A stretch of DNA of 64,000 nucleotides, taken from contig CM050690.1 in NCBI GenBank assembly GCA_027574665.1, positions 37,043,165 to 37,107,164 on the forward strand. Reading direction: 5' to 3'. This DNA comes from Rhynochetos jubatus. Its lineage: Eukaryota; Chordata; Aves; Eurypygiformes; Rhynochetidae. The notes under the pieces were generated by a model, which saw only the letters and a program-made list of their open reading frames with translations, did not search any database and had not been told where the DNA came from. The translations under genes were made by a program, and so were the position numbers. This document shows, piece by piece, positions 10,231 through 21,113 of this stretch; the first letter of the stretch is position 1; each line of letters begins with the position of its first letter.

Positions 10231-10302
10231 TAAAATCCATGCTATTTACCATGGATTTTAATGTTAATGTTAATGTTAATGACCATGAATGTCATTAACA
10301 TT
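10231..10302. repeat. two adjacent perfect hairpins with ATGTTA repeat
   Basis: The first palindrome has arms TAAAATCCATG (10231-10241) and CATGGATTTTA (10250-10260) with an 8-nt loop. The second has arms AATGTTAATGAC (10272-10283) and GTCATTAACATT (10291-10302) with a 7-nt loop. A short (ATGTTA)n run links them. They lie 45 bp outside the solo LTR. Function unknown. Confidence 0.85.
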
Positions 10303-11240
10303 CCTCTCCTTTAACCCCAAGGAGATATGTAAAACTCTTGGATGAATTTACACTTATGAATGTTTTCGATGAAATGTGTATTATTTATTCACTACATCAT
10401 GAGAGCTCTGAAGGGTCCAGAAAATTGTAAGTATGTGTTTAAGGGTATGAAAACAAGCTTCATAAATAGTCTGATTTTGTAATATTGATACTATTAGTAT
10501 AGCATTCTACTCCAGGAATAAAGGAATTTAAAAAATTAAAAAACAAACAAGTTGAACTGAGCAAGACATAGATGAAGAGGAGAATGTCAAAAAGGGAACA
10601 GGGGAAGCTTTAGAGCTTAAGTGTATCTACTACAGCGCCTAATGCAGAGGCTGTATATGGTAAGTTAACACAGAAACCCAGGGGAGAGGCAGAGCAGAAA
10701 GAACTACCTAACCTCTGTAATATCCTGTTTTGACTGTGTCTTCTGGATCCTGGAAATCACCCACTGTGGGCTTCCTGACTTCTTTCCATCCATTATCTCA
10801 GTTACTACGTATTTCTTGAGGTGGTTAGTGACTAGAACATTTTGACACTTCTCCATCCCAAATCTGCTTTGCAAAAGTTGTCATTTGCACTCTTTGCATC
10901 CCCCATGATGAGCTCAACAGTGCAAAATAAAACCTAGAAATAGTAATAGTTTTCAGCTTGTAGCTTAGCACAAACCTTCAGAATCCTCTCTCAGATCTGA
11001 GGAGGAGCAACATAAGCATAATGAGTTATGCTACAGGACTGTAATTCAGCTAAAGTTGTGTTGGAATAATAAACAGAAAATAGAGGAAACAATGATGTGT
11101 TTGGATGGCTTGAATACTTTTTTTGAAAAGATACAATTAGCAGGCATGTAACACATTTAGTCTATGCTGAATGACCATTAAAATGCATTTTCTATATTGA
11201 AAAGTTTTGGAAAATTCCATTTTAACTTCAACACAATGTG

Positions 11241-11245
<5 letters not shown>

Positions 11246-11272
<27 letters not shown>
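11246..11272 (+). repeat. poly(A) tract, 27 A
   Basis: Pure A27. No retrocopy of a recognisable gene precedes it and no flanking direct repeats are evident, so it is treated as a homopolymer. Confidence 0.95.
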
Positions 11273-11276
<4 letters not shown>

Positions 11277-13250
11277 GGGATTGCCAGAAACAAAATATCC
11301 ATTATTTTCTTGACTGTAACTTTCACAGATTCCCACAGGGAGATGGATCTCTTCCCAGAGTTAAAAGGATACAAAACTTGAAAACATTCACCTTAAACCA
11401 CAGAAGAAGAGAGTCAGTCGTGCAGAAAAAGAATACTTAGGATACCTCTGCTCACTGTGCTTTTAGCCACCAGGTATAAATAAATGCAAACCAAATACCT
11501 TGGATTGTCCCTGTATCTTTCAGTTCTCATCAGATATTTGGAAACAGTGTCTTTCTCCTGACTAATATACGTGTTGTTGAGGCGTTCCTTCCTCTACAGC
11601 TGCTGAGAAGGGAACAATTTGGAAATTCCTCTCCCCCAAAAATAACCCGTTGAACCTCAGAAGAGCACAGCTTTAAAGAACAGTTTCTGTCATGACAACC
11701 TCCAGCCAAGTGGTACTGGCCAAGACTGCCTGCAGACCATCACCTCTCTGACAGTGGAGACTCAGTATGGGTGGGATGTGCAGAAGGGCACAGCTGAGCA
11801 TGGACACTGTGAAATATGAAACTTTCCTCAGACAGTCTTAGAATCAGTCATTGTATTTGGTTATTATTCAACAGGGCAAGCTGCTTTTTAAAATTTGAAT
11901 TCTCTGCAGAGAAAATGTGCTTTTGATTATTAACAAAAGTCAGTGACTGTGATCTTCCATGATAAGAGTTTAACCCAGAGCACATTTTTATGTCCAAGTT
12001 ATGATCCCATGAGAGTGTAAGCTTATAGTCAGTTCTGACAGATCTCCTTAAAGTCTGTAATGGTGACACCCTCATTTCAGGTGTTATTTATTAATTTGTA
12101 TTAAAACATAATAAATATTACTGAAGTAACAGGGATTTTTTAAAGCAAAATACTGTTTTGAAAGCTGTCTCAAATGTCAAACAGAATGCATTTTGCATTA
12201 GTTCTGTATAAATTTGTATTGAATTCAAACTTTTAAATAAATCTTCCTATATCTAATGCCTCTTATCAAAGCACAAAAACCCATTATCTGATTATAAGAA
12301 GAACCTCAGAACTCACTGTCTTCACATTTAATGGACTCCTGATGCTTTCTTCCCTGCCTAGACTGTTTTTAAGACATTTTAGAGTATTTTATACATTATA
12401 AATGGATTCCATTCTTGGCTTAGTAATTCACCTAATGGACAATGGATACAAAAAAGCTCTAACTCCAGGGACATTAAATTGGTTCTAAACTCTGAAAATT
12501 ACAGCTTTTACAAAAAGAAGAAAATACTAAAAACATGTCTAATGCAACACTGCATCTCATTTTCCACTACCTTCAGAATCTGTCTAAAAGCTCCTAAATT
12601 TCTTAATGACACAATATGTTAAAATTGCATTCCTTTATAGTTAGATCTCTCAAACATCTTTTCCTTTTTATAGCCCAGAGGAGATCCACCAGCAAATGTG
12701 AAAAAACATGCTTGGCATTCCAATAGAAAACACTACACTGTACAAGATAACTGCTTGTATCTGACCATGGTCAAAGCTGAATACTCTAGAGAAAAGCAGA
12801 TACTCTCCAGTAATGAACAGGATTCTACATCTTACTCTGGGTAAGCAACGGCACGTAACAAAATGTACCATATGACACATAACTGCATTGCATGGGAAAG
12901 CCCACTGTAAGGATCTTTAAAACCTTTGATCTGAATTGTTCCTTTACTTGGATCCTCTTGGAGTTTTCAGCAGCCAGAAATGCAACAGATGTAGTACCAT
13001 CTCTCTGTCTGCTGCTTTCTTTCCCACCCCTCAGCAATGCTGTGGGATCTACTCTTTGACCTCACACAGCTGGACAGTAACAACAAGCCACAGACAGAAG
13101 AGAAAAATCAGCTTTTACTAGCCCCATTAATTGGTATTCCTGTAGAAAGGGGATGTGGGGATGGAGGGAAGTATACCTTTATACCTTAATAATTCTTGCT
13201 GCTAACATATCACTTCCTGAAGCAGGGGTGTGTATGACACTACCATAGTT

Positions 13251-13289
13251 TAATAAATAAATAAATAGATAAATAAATAAATAAATAAA
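13251..13289. repeat. (AAAT)n microsatellite
   Basis: About nine AAAT units with one AGAT interruption, in single-copy AT-rich DNA. Confidence 0.95.
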
Positions 13290-13494
13290 GGCACACAGTA
13301 AAGAGGGATCCTTTCAAGTTAGGAAAAAATTATTCTTCATCTGTCCACTACCAGTGAGTTTTTCAGCTTTACAGCATTTTTGGTTTTTTTTAAGCTATTG
13401 TCTTCTAATGGTCTTTTATATACATATATATACACATACATGATACATGTAATCACTTATATTTCCACTTACACTAACACTTCTGTTCTGGTAA

Positions 13495-13550
13495 TAAAAA
13501 AAAAATTTAAATTAAAAAAAAAAAAAGAGAGAGAGAGAGAGAAAAAAAAA
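13495..13550. repeat. A-rich low complexity with (GA)8
   Basis: Three A-runs with a pure GA dinucleotide run at 13527-13542 in the middle. Confidence 0.9.
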
Positions 13551-14520
13551 TATATAACCTATTCTGTACCATTCATTATGACATTTAGCATTCCTATATT
13601 CTCCCTCATACAGTAAGCATTTCGTCTCCTGTTACAGTCCCACACTCACACAGATTGGACAGAATCTAGGGGTTCTTTCAGTTTGACATTCTTCTCAGGA
13701 TGGTGTCAGCACCAAATTTAGACCAGATGAGACAAGATTCAGGGCTTTGCCCAGTCACATCTCCCAAGCCTCCAAAGACTGAGATTTTAGAAACTCCTTG
13801 TGCAACCTGTTGCAGTGTTTAATTACTTCCATAAATCCACTTAGAACCAGGAATGTTTAATCATTCCCTAAGTCAAGGTTCATATGGATGTAAGCAAGTC
13901 AGTTGCCTTTCCCCTGTTTTTTCTGCTGCAGTTTTGTGAAATCAGATAAAGACTGCCAAACACTGCGTTCTAGGTTAGTGATATGGAAACCTGAGCAGAT
14001 GGTAAGAGTAGTATTCTCAAAGCTTACTGCCAGAAACTGAAGCTAGTTTTCCCATGTTTGTATCTCTCTATCTGTAAACCTTAACATGAATAAAGATTTC
14101 TTTCCAAAACATTTTATGAAAAAACAAATTTAAACCCACAGCCATTTTTTTTTCTGATATACACATCTCTGTGACTCAAGCATTAAGTCTTGGGTTGAAA
14201 AACATCCATGTTACTTTTTAGCTTTGCAGTTTGTAGTTACAAATTGCAGTTATCATGTTGTTTTCTTAGCACAGTGGAAATGTTTCAAAGGAACAATCAC
14301 ACCCCAACTTCCCACAGTAGATAATTAGTGTTGCAAAATATATTAGATATGGAAGATAAGACTATGCAAGATAGGAAAAAATAACATGCTGAGACACCTC
14401 CTAAAAAATCCAGTCCAAACTGAAAACTGCATTGCCGCTACCTTCCTCTGTGAAAAGATTCCAAGAAGAAAAGAAATGTTAAGAACCTCATGTAGGTACA
14501 GCCGTTTTGGACTGAGATCA

Positions 14521-15084
14521 AGGAAGGGAAGGAAGGGAAGGAAGGGAAGGGAAGGGAAGGAAGGGAAGGAAGGGAAGGAAGGGAAGGAAGGGAAGGAAGG
14601 GAAGGAAGGGAAGGAAGGGAAGGAAGGAAGGGAAGGAAGGAAGGAAGGAAGGAAGGAAGGAAGGAAGGAAGGAAGGAAGGAAGGAAGGAAGGAAGGAAGG
14701 AAGGAAGGAAGGAAGGAAGGAAGGAAGGAAGGAAGGAAGGAAGGAAGGAAGGAAGGAAGGAAGGAAGGAAGGAAGGAAGGAAGGAAGGAAGGAAGGAAGG
14801 AAGGAAGGAAGGAAGGAAGGAAGGAAGGAAGGAAGGAAGGAAGGAAGGAAGGAAGGAAGGAAGGAAGGAAGGAAGGAAGGAAGGAAGGAAGGAAGGAAGG
14901 AAGGAAGGAAGGAAGGAAGGAAGGAAGGAAGGAAGGAAGGAAGGAAGGAAGGAAGGAAGGAAGGAAGGAAGGAAGGAAGGAAGGAAGGAAGGAAGGAAGG
15001 AAGGAAGGAAGGAAGGAAGGAAGGAAGGAAGGAAGGAAGGAAGGAAGGAAGGAAGGAAGGAAGGAAGGAAGGAAGGAAGGAAGG
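14521..15084. repeat. 564-bp GGAA-type microsatellite
   Basis: The left part (14521-14632) is a mix of GGAA and the 9-mer GGAAGGGAA. From 14633 to 15084 there are 452 bp of uninterrupted AAGG, exactly 113 units. The plus strand is entirely purine and the minus strand entirely pyrimidine. Because four is not a multiple of three, all frames stay open, giving spurious long ORFs rich in Lys/Glu/Gly/Arg on the plus strand and Ser/Phe/Leu/Pro on the minus. The clean edges suggest replication-slippage expansion. Its true length should be read from long reads. Confidence 0.98.
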
Positions 15085-17772
15085 CTTTCTTTTGTCTTAA
15101 AGTCTTCATTCAGAAGAGTTATCTTCTGCCTAAATCAAAAATGTCCTCCTCCCTTTTACTTTCTACTTGCATATAAGCTAAGCTAACTGTTATAGTCTTT
15201 GAACTTCCATTCATGAGTTTGCAGTTTTTAATTTTATGAGGTCATTTTGACTGACCTCTTTACTACTGACCTGTTATTTCATTGGATTGGGAAGGATCAT
15301 TTACACTGACCTCTGTTGCCTTACTGGATTTCCGTTCTTTTTGCTACCATATCACCCAAGCAATTGAATTTCAGTCTCAGTACTAGTTATTGGATATATA
15401 AAGTAATTTCATTTGTATTGCTATTATTCCTAGCTGAATTGTCTTTTTGCTGTATACCTTCCCCAGCTCGTAGTTTAAGTCTTTTTAATATTCATTACAG
15501 CAGTCTGTTTCCTTCTGGTTATGGTAGAGACTATTCCTTATATTATAGGTATTTCCGTTCTCCAAAGACTCCCTTGCTCGTAATAAACTCAAATTTCTCT
15601 TATCCAAGAAATCTTCTTAAGCATGCACAGACACTTTCTAATTGACCTGGTGCCCCCATGCTGCAGGTCAGCATCTCTACTATCAGCACAGAGTCAGGTG
15701 AACTTTGAACTGTTTTGCAGGTAAAAACCAATTATCTACTGGTTTGTCTGTTTTGTCAGCTTCCCTAGAATTTCAGGCTATCAGTGTTGCAACTCATTGA
15801 AGGATTCAAGAACCAAGACAACATCCTCTTCTAGGCATTGCCTAACAGTAGGTTTGCAACAATAGAAAATTACAACATGGGTTTGGACTGGTTGAGTACA
15901 GCACTTTGCCTTGCATAGATGAGAGAAAGCAGCTGTCATAGATTCTGCTCCGAGCTTCCTTTTCAGAAATAATTATTTGATTTGCATTTCTCCAATTTCC
16001 CAAATAGAAATAAAAAGGGTATCATTAAGTCTCTCATGGATTTATAGTTCCTAAATTTTTTCTCAAAGTCCCAGTTACAGGTAGTGAACCTGTGCACCAC
16101 ATAGTGGCACACATATGAGATGGTCTCATTTCAAATATACAATGTTCAATTAATAGAATGTGTATATATATTTAATTATTGTTTTGATAAAGATTTTTAG
16201 CTTGGAACATTATAACAATTTTTCAAAGAGTTTAATAAAATCTACAATAGACTACTAGGGGAAATAAAATTGTGCACAAGGTACATATTTAATAATATTC
16301 TAGAGAATGTAGCTGAATTATAGAACTAACCAAAATGCAGCAACAAGTTGAGGGACATATAGAGAATTTCTATTTGTAGATTGGAAGTTCCCGAGTCACG
16401 TTTTTGGCTCTTTCATTATACTTATTTGCCCCACTTTGAAAATTTCTTTAATTTTCAGTTCCAACATTAGCCTTAGAAGTATTACCTAGTTTAACTATAG
16501 GAAACCACCTATACCCAACAATCAGAATCAAGGGAACTTTTTAAGCGTGAATCTTGTAGACTGTATTTTAGTCATATTGTATATGGATGCTGAATAGAAA
16601 ACTGATTTCCTTTACTGTTATCCACCTGTCTTTCTCTCTTCATGGCAAAATTGTCATGTTTTGGAAGATTCAATGTTTAGCAGTGAAGAGTAACATATAA
16701 AGATTAGCTGAGAAATGAAACAATGCTAAATCTTGCCAAGATTAAGGAATTCTAGTTGTATAAGGAAACTCTATGTTTTTCAGCAAAAATGTACATTTTA
16801 ACACTTACTTGGATAGATTCTCTAAATACAGATCAAATTTGTACTTTCTAAGTTTTTTCTTAGATTTTTTTTAATTAGAGAAATATTTGATCACATCACA
16901 GCAAATTTTCTAGACTGCAGGAAACTCAGATTATAGAGGAAGTAGGAGGGAGGAAAAATTGCTGCAGGTTAGTCAATATAATCTATAGGTGATAGTGTAG
17001 TAAAGGGCTGCAAGTTAGATCTCCTACATTATATTCTTGGCTTTCTAGCTGATCTTGAGTTAACTTCTAAATTACACATTTTCAAATATGGGCATGTAAT
17101 TTACATCCAGAGATTATGAGGTTAAGTGTTTTTATACAGTAATCAAGTCATTAAATGCATCAGTATCCATTTATAACCTCCTTTCAACTGAAGCATAGGA
17201 AAATATATTACTCTTAAGGAAACGCATGCATTTTTACTGGCACAATTTCTGAGTCAAGATTTTAAAGATTTTCAGCTGAAAAATGGGTATTATAATGACA
17301 TCTAGCACAACCTACCTATCTGACAAAAATGTTGCACGTTTTAATGGATTACTATTCACAAAATCCTTGGAAATTTTTAGACGAGAGTAAGCTATGGTAG
17401 AGCAACATGCTTGGGTAATAGTCCAATTTACACAGTTACAAATAAATAAGCAGTAGAGAAAAGTAGAATAAAAAGAGATAATTTAAAGCACTTTCTTAAA
17501 ATAGTCACCACTCTGGGAAAGGTTAAATACAGTATTCAATGAGAAACCTGAAGTCTTAAGGCTCAGAAGGACCTATTGCAAAAGACATTTGAAAGAAAAA
17601 AATACATAAAATATGTTTTACTAATATTTTATTCAACACATGAAACTGTGAATGACTTCACTGTGCATTTACACTTATTTAATCTCCTTTGGAAAGTAAA
17701 CTTCAGCTATTGGGAAGGAAAATTTATTTTTTAAATTTATTTTTTTGACAGGGGGGAGCCAAAGCTTCGGAG
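15085..17772. other. 2.7 kb AT-rich DNA, nothing recognised
   Basis: Unique-looking AT-rich sequence. A 109-codon plus-strand ORF (15316-15645) has no family resemblance and an AT-driven hydrophobic composition, so I do not call it. Confidence 0.4.
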
Positions 17773-18591
17773 TGTCATGGTTTAACTCCGGCTAGCAAAA
17801 TACCATAAAGTCACTCTCACAAATCCCCCCCTCCCCTCCTCCAGTGGAGGGAAAGAAGTAGAGGAAAAAGAAATAAGGAAGCTCATAAAACTGAGATAAG
17901 AACTATTTACTAATTAAATCTAACTTAATGTATACAAATACTACTAATAATAAATTATTAAAATAATAGAAAATAAAACATATGATGCAGTATGATACAA
18001 TTATGATACAGTTTCTCACCACCAAATGACCAATGCACAACCAGGTGCTGAGAAGTGAGTCAGAGCCAGAGAGCCGAAGAGCTGCAGTACGAGAGCGATC
18101 ACAGCCCAAGAGCCACAGACCAAGAGCTGTCACAGCAGATTCTGAGTGAACCCTATCAGCGATAGCACGACCAGGAAAAGTAAACAAACCCACCAACTCC
18201 CTCATGAACGAGCCAGCACAGGAGTTAATAAAGCAGCTAACACGGGAGACAAGGAGTGTTAGCAAGTATACGGAAGTAAACAAGCAAGAGAATAAGAGAG
18301 AGAGTAATGGCTCCCGGACTCCCTCCTCGCCTATGCCCCGAGCATGACATATTATGGAATGAAATACTTCCTTGGTCAGTTTGGGTCAGTTGTCTGAACT
18401 GTGTGTCCCTTACGCTGACAGCTAGAGTTAGGAACGCAGCTGAAGCATCAGAAGCGAAGACCTTGAATTCAGTGCAGGCATTCCCCAGCACCAGCTAAGA
18501 CCTTATCAGTACTTCTCTCTGCATCCAGGAACACAGCTTCATAGCAGCCATGGTAAAGATAGTTAACTCTTTCCTGACTGAAACCAACACA
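17773..18591 (-). repeat. 3' LTR of the ERVL provirus
   Basis: 819 bp, reading TGTGTTGGTTTCAGTCAGG at its 5' end (18591) and ending CCATGACA (17773). It is the same family as the solo LTRs at 9386-10181 and 24016-24821 but visibly more diverged from them than they are from each other. Confidence 0.88.
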
Positions 18592-18610
18592 TTCTCCATC
18601 CCATATTTCA
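18592..18610 (-). other. polypurine tract before 3' LTR
   Basis: On the minus strand the bases just upstream of the LTR's TGTG read ATGGGATGGAGAA, the expected purine-rich primer site for plus-strand DNA synthesis in a retrovirus. Confidence 0.6.
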
Positions 18611-18899
18611 TACCATTTCCATCATGCTTAAGTTCCACACTATTCCATATATTCTCATTAACCAGCTTCCCCTTTCCCCTCCCATCCCATTCAGATATCT
18701 TTCCCTTAGCCTATGAACCATATTGGCAAAATGTCCATTAGTCCATGACTTCGGATTCCATCACGTGTGGTGGGACAGAAAAGCTTTTGTGTGGAATCGT
18801 TGGGCACCAAAGCCAGCTCAGGTCAGGCCATTACTGTGCTTCTGGCAAGGCTGGACCTCTGTAGGTTCAGGTGATTTCTGCCAGAGTGATTCCTACAAC

Positions 18900-19870
18900 A
18901 CAGAGCTCAGAAGGGTTATTTGCAGCAGTTAATGCCCACCATGCAATTTAATTCATGGGCTAGTTTCAGCCAGAATCAAGTCTCCTTGAGGCACACATCG
19001 GACTTCCCCATCTTCTCTTATCATCTACTAAGTACCTCCAGGTCCTCAAGCGAAAGCAATCCCACGGATGGGTTTGCCTTTGCCAGAATAACCCAGAATA
19101 ACCAAGACAGTTTTTCCCAGTATATTTTTAACATGCACTACAGGGACTTTATCTCCTCGTACAGTACATAAAAGTTTTGATTGAGCTGGGCCAGTACAGT
19201 TGGCAGATCCTCTGGTGTTGACTAACCAGGTGGCTCTTATCAAATGTGTATCACAAATTTTGAAAGTTCCATCACACATTGCTCTCAACAGCCAATTGAC
19301 ACAATGGGCTCAACAGCAGTCTTTAACAGCCCATTGCACCTTTCATCCTTTCCAGAGGCTGGTGCATGGTAGGGGATGTGATACACCCACTCAATGTTGT
19401 GCTCTTTGGTCCAAGTGTCTATGAGGCTGTTTCAGAAATGAGTCCCATTGTCTGATTCAATCCTTTCTGGGGTGCCATGTTCCAACAGGACTTGCTTTTC
19501 AAGGCCCAGGATAGTATTTCAGGGAGTGGCATGGGTCACAGGACGTGTTTCCAGCCACCACATGGTTGCTTCCACCATTGTGAGCACATGGCACTTCCCT
19601 TGGCGGGTTTTAGGCAGTGTGATGTAGTCAACCTGCCAGGCCTCCCCATATTTATATTTCAGCCATCAACCCCAAAACCAAAGAGGCTTTACCCTCTTGG
19701 CTTGTTGATGGCAGCACGTGTTTCATGTTCATGAATGACCTGCGCAATAGTGGCCATGGTCAAGTCCACTCCTTGTTCACGAGCCCACCTGTACGTGGCA
19801 TCTCCCCCTTGGTGGCCTGAGGTGTCATGGGCCCACTTAGCAATGAACAGCTCACCTTTATGTTGCCAGT
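18900..19870 (-). pseudogene. ERVL integrase remnant (pol C-terminus)
   Basis: Integrase inserts viral DNA into the host genome. The N-terminal zinc-binding region is readable at about 19870-19720 (WAHDTSGHQGGDATYRW), but the usual CxxC positions read His and Arg. The catalytic core is recognisable: first Asp in QVDY (19629-19627), second Asp in SDNG (19452-19450) and Glu (19344-19342) with exactly 35 residues between the last two. An in-frame TGA at 19434-19432 interrupts the core. A C-terminal segment including VRGDKVPVVHV follows (about 19190-19160). The core is otherwise in one frame. It is a decayed copy, not an active enzyme. Confidence 0.85.
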
Positions 19871-19959
19871 CCAGATCTACCTGAACCACTGAAATCTTAG
19901 CAGCCTGATCCACCTGCTGACTGTGCTGTTCTTCAGTGCCTCGACTTCTGGCTATGTGG

Positions 19960-20560
19960 GCATTGATGTGATGCACTTTGACGTCCAGGTTGACTAGATG
20001 GGAAGCAATGTCTTTCCATAATGTTGCAGCCCAGATGAGTTTGCATCTGCACTGCCAGTTGCTCTGTTTCCATTGCTGTAGCCACCCCCACAGTGCATTT
20101 GCCACCATCCATGAGTCAGTGTAGGAGTAAAGCGCTGGCCATTTCTCTCATTTAGCAATGTCCAAAGCCAGCTGGATGGCCTTTACCTCTGCAAACTGGG
20201 TCCATTCACCTTGTCCTTCTGCAGTCTCTGCAACTTGTCGTGTGGGACTCCACACAGCAGCTTTCCACCTCTAATGTTTCCCTACTGTGTGCCAGGACCC
20301 ATCAGTGAACAGTGCATATTGCTGCTCATTTTCTGGCAGTTTATTGTACAAGAGGGCCTCTTCAGCATGTGTCACATCCTTCTCTGATGACATTCCAAAG
20401 ACTTTGCCTTCTGGCCAGTCCGTGATCACTTCCAAGATTCCTGGGCGACTGGGATTCCCTGTTCGAGCTCATTGTGTGATCAGTGAGACCCACTTACTCC
20501 AGGTAGCATTCAGTTCCCACCGCTTCTGAGGCAGATTGGATTCCCTCATAAGGTGCCAGT
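19960..20560 (-). pseudogene. ERVL RNase H domain remnant
   Basis: RNase H degrades the RNA strand during reverse transcription. The three acidic motifs can all be read on the minus strand in order: FTDGSWH (about 20312-20295), AEVKAI (about 20192-20178) and YTDSWMVAN (about 20124-20098). A clean open stretch continues into integrase down to 19689. Upstream parts carry stops and frameshifts. The connection region to RT lies at about 20540-20800. Spacing fits the family. Confidence 0.8.
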
Positions 20561-20990
20561 ATCTCTTTTTCGGTTGGAGTGTAGCAGGCCTCAGACCCTC
20601 TGTATCCCCAGCTCCAAAATCCTAGGGGTCGACCTCAGGTCTCTCCTGGATCTTTCTGCCAGAGACTCCAGGTAGGGCTGTTCTCCTCAGCTGTGGTCTA
20701 GAGCATATTCTTTACATCTGGCCCTGTCCTAACTGGTCCAAGGGCTACTGCATGCACTATCATCTCCTGCTTGATCTGTTCAAAGGCTTGTCGCTGCTCA
20801 GGGCCCCATTTGAAACCGTTTTTCTTCACAAGTAATTTTGTAGAGAGGGCTTACAATTTGGCTGTAATTCAGAATATGCATCTGCCAGAAAACCACAATG
20901 CCTAGGGTAGCTAGTGTCTCCTTTTTGCTCGTTGGTGGGGACATAGCTGTTATTTTGCTGATCACATCCATTGGAATCTGGCAACATCCA
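20560..20990 (-). pseudogene. ERVL reverse transcriptase C-terminal remnant
   Basis: Minus-strand reading gives the thumb/connection segment of RT, including FKWGPEQRQAFEQIKQE (about 20810-20760) and, upstream in a shifted frame, PTNEQKGDT and CGFLADAYSE (about 20940-20870). The palm with its YXDD motif is gone: the sequence passes directly into 5' LTR sequence near 21010. Several frame breaks are present. Confidence 0.75.
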
Positions 20991-21009
20991 TCTTGCTATT
21001 TTATTCCTA

Positions 21010-21113
21010 AGAACAGATAGGACCTTATCAGTATTTCTTTCTGCATCCAGAAACACAGCTTCCTAGCAGCCATGGTAAAGAGGGTTAATTCTTTCCTGAC
21101 TGAACTCAGCACA
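21010..21113 (-). repeat. 5' LTR remnant of ERVL provirus (~105 bp)
   Basis: It matches the 5'-most ~105 bp of the 3' LTR (compare 18488-18591), including the TTTCTGCATCCAGAAACACAG-like block and the terminal TGTGCTGAGTTCAGTCAGG. The remainder of the 5' LTR is deleted. Confidence 0.85.

Larger units (their letters stand above)
10303..14520. other. 4.2 kb AT-rich DNA with microsatellites only
   Basis: No supported gene. It contains a 27-bp poly(A) (11246-11272), an AAAT tract (13251-13289) and an A-rich/GA tract (13495-13550). A minus-strand segment near 12670-12815 has an acceptor-like CTGCTTTTCTCTAG before an open frame, but no good donor, so I do not call an exon. Confidence 0.4.
17773..21113 (-). 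mobile_element. defective ERVL provirus, minus strand
   Basis: Order in element orientation: 5' LTR remnant (21113-21010), truncated pol (about 20990-18900), polypurine tract, 3' LTR (18591-17773). Gag, protease, most of RT and most of the 5' LTR are absent, so one large deletion joins the start of the 5' LTR to the RT C-terminal region. No env is visible, as is usual in ERVL. The flanks CGGAG (left) and TCAGC (right) do not match, so the target duplication is lost or rearranged. Frameshifts and stops make it non-functional. Confidence 0.88.

Noticed and set aside
11246..11272. Poly(A) tail of a processed retrocopy.
   Set aside because: No gene-like sequence precedes it and no flanking direct repeats are visible.
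12668..12880. Possible minus-strand exon after an acceptor-like CTGCTTTTCTCTAG.
   Set aside because: No good donor before the stop codon and no phase partner identified.
14386..15186. A 266-codon plus-strand ORF and a 223-codon minus-strand ORF of tetrapeptide repeats.
   Set aside because: Both are the translation of the AAGG microsatellite, which lacks stop codons in every frame.
15316..15645. A 109-codon plus-strand ORF.
   Set aside because: Hydrophobic/aromatic residues follow from T-rich DNA; no start context or homologous family recognised.
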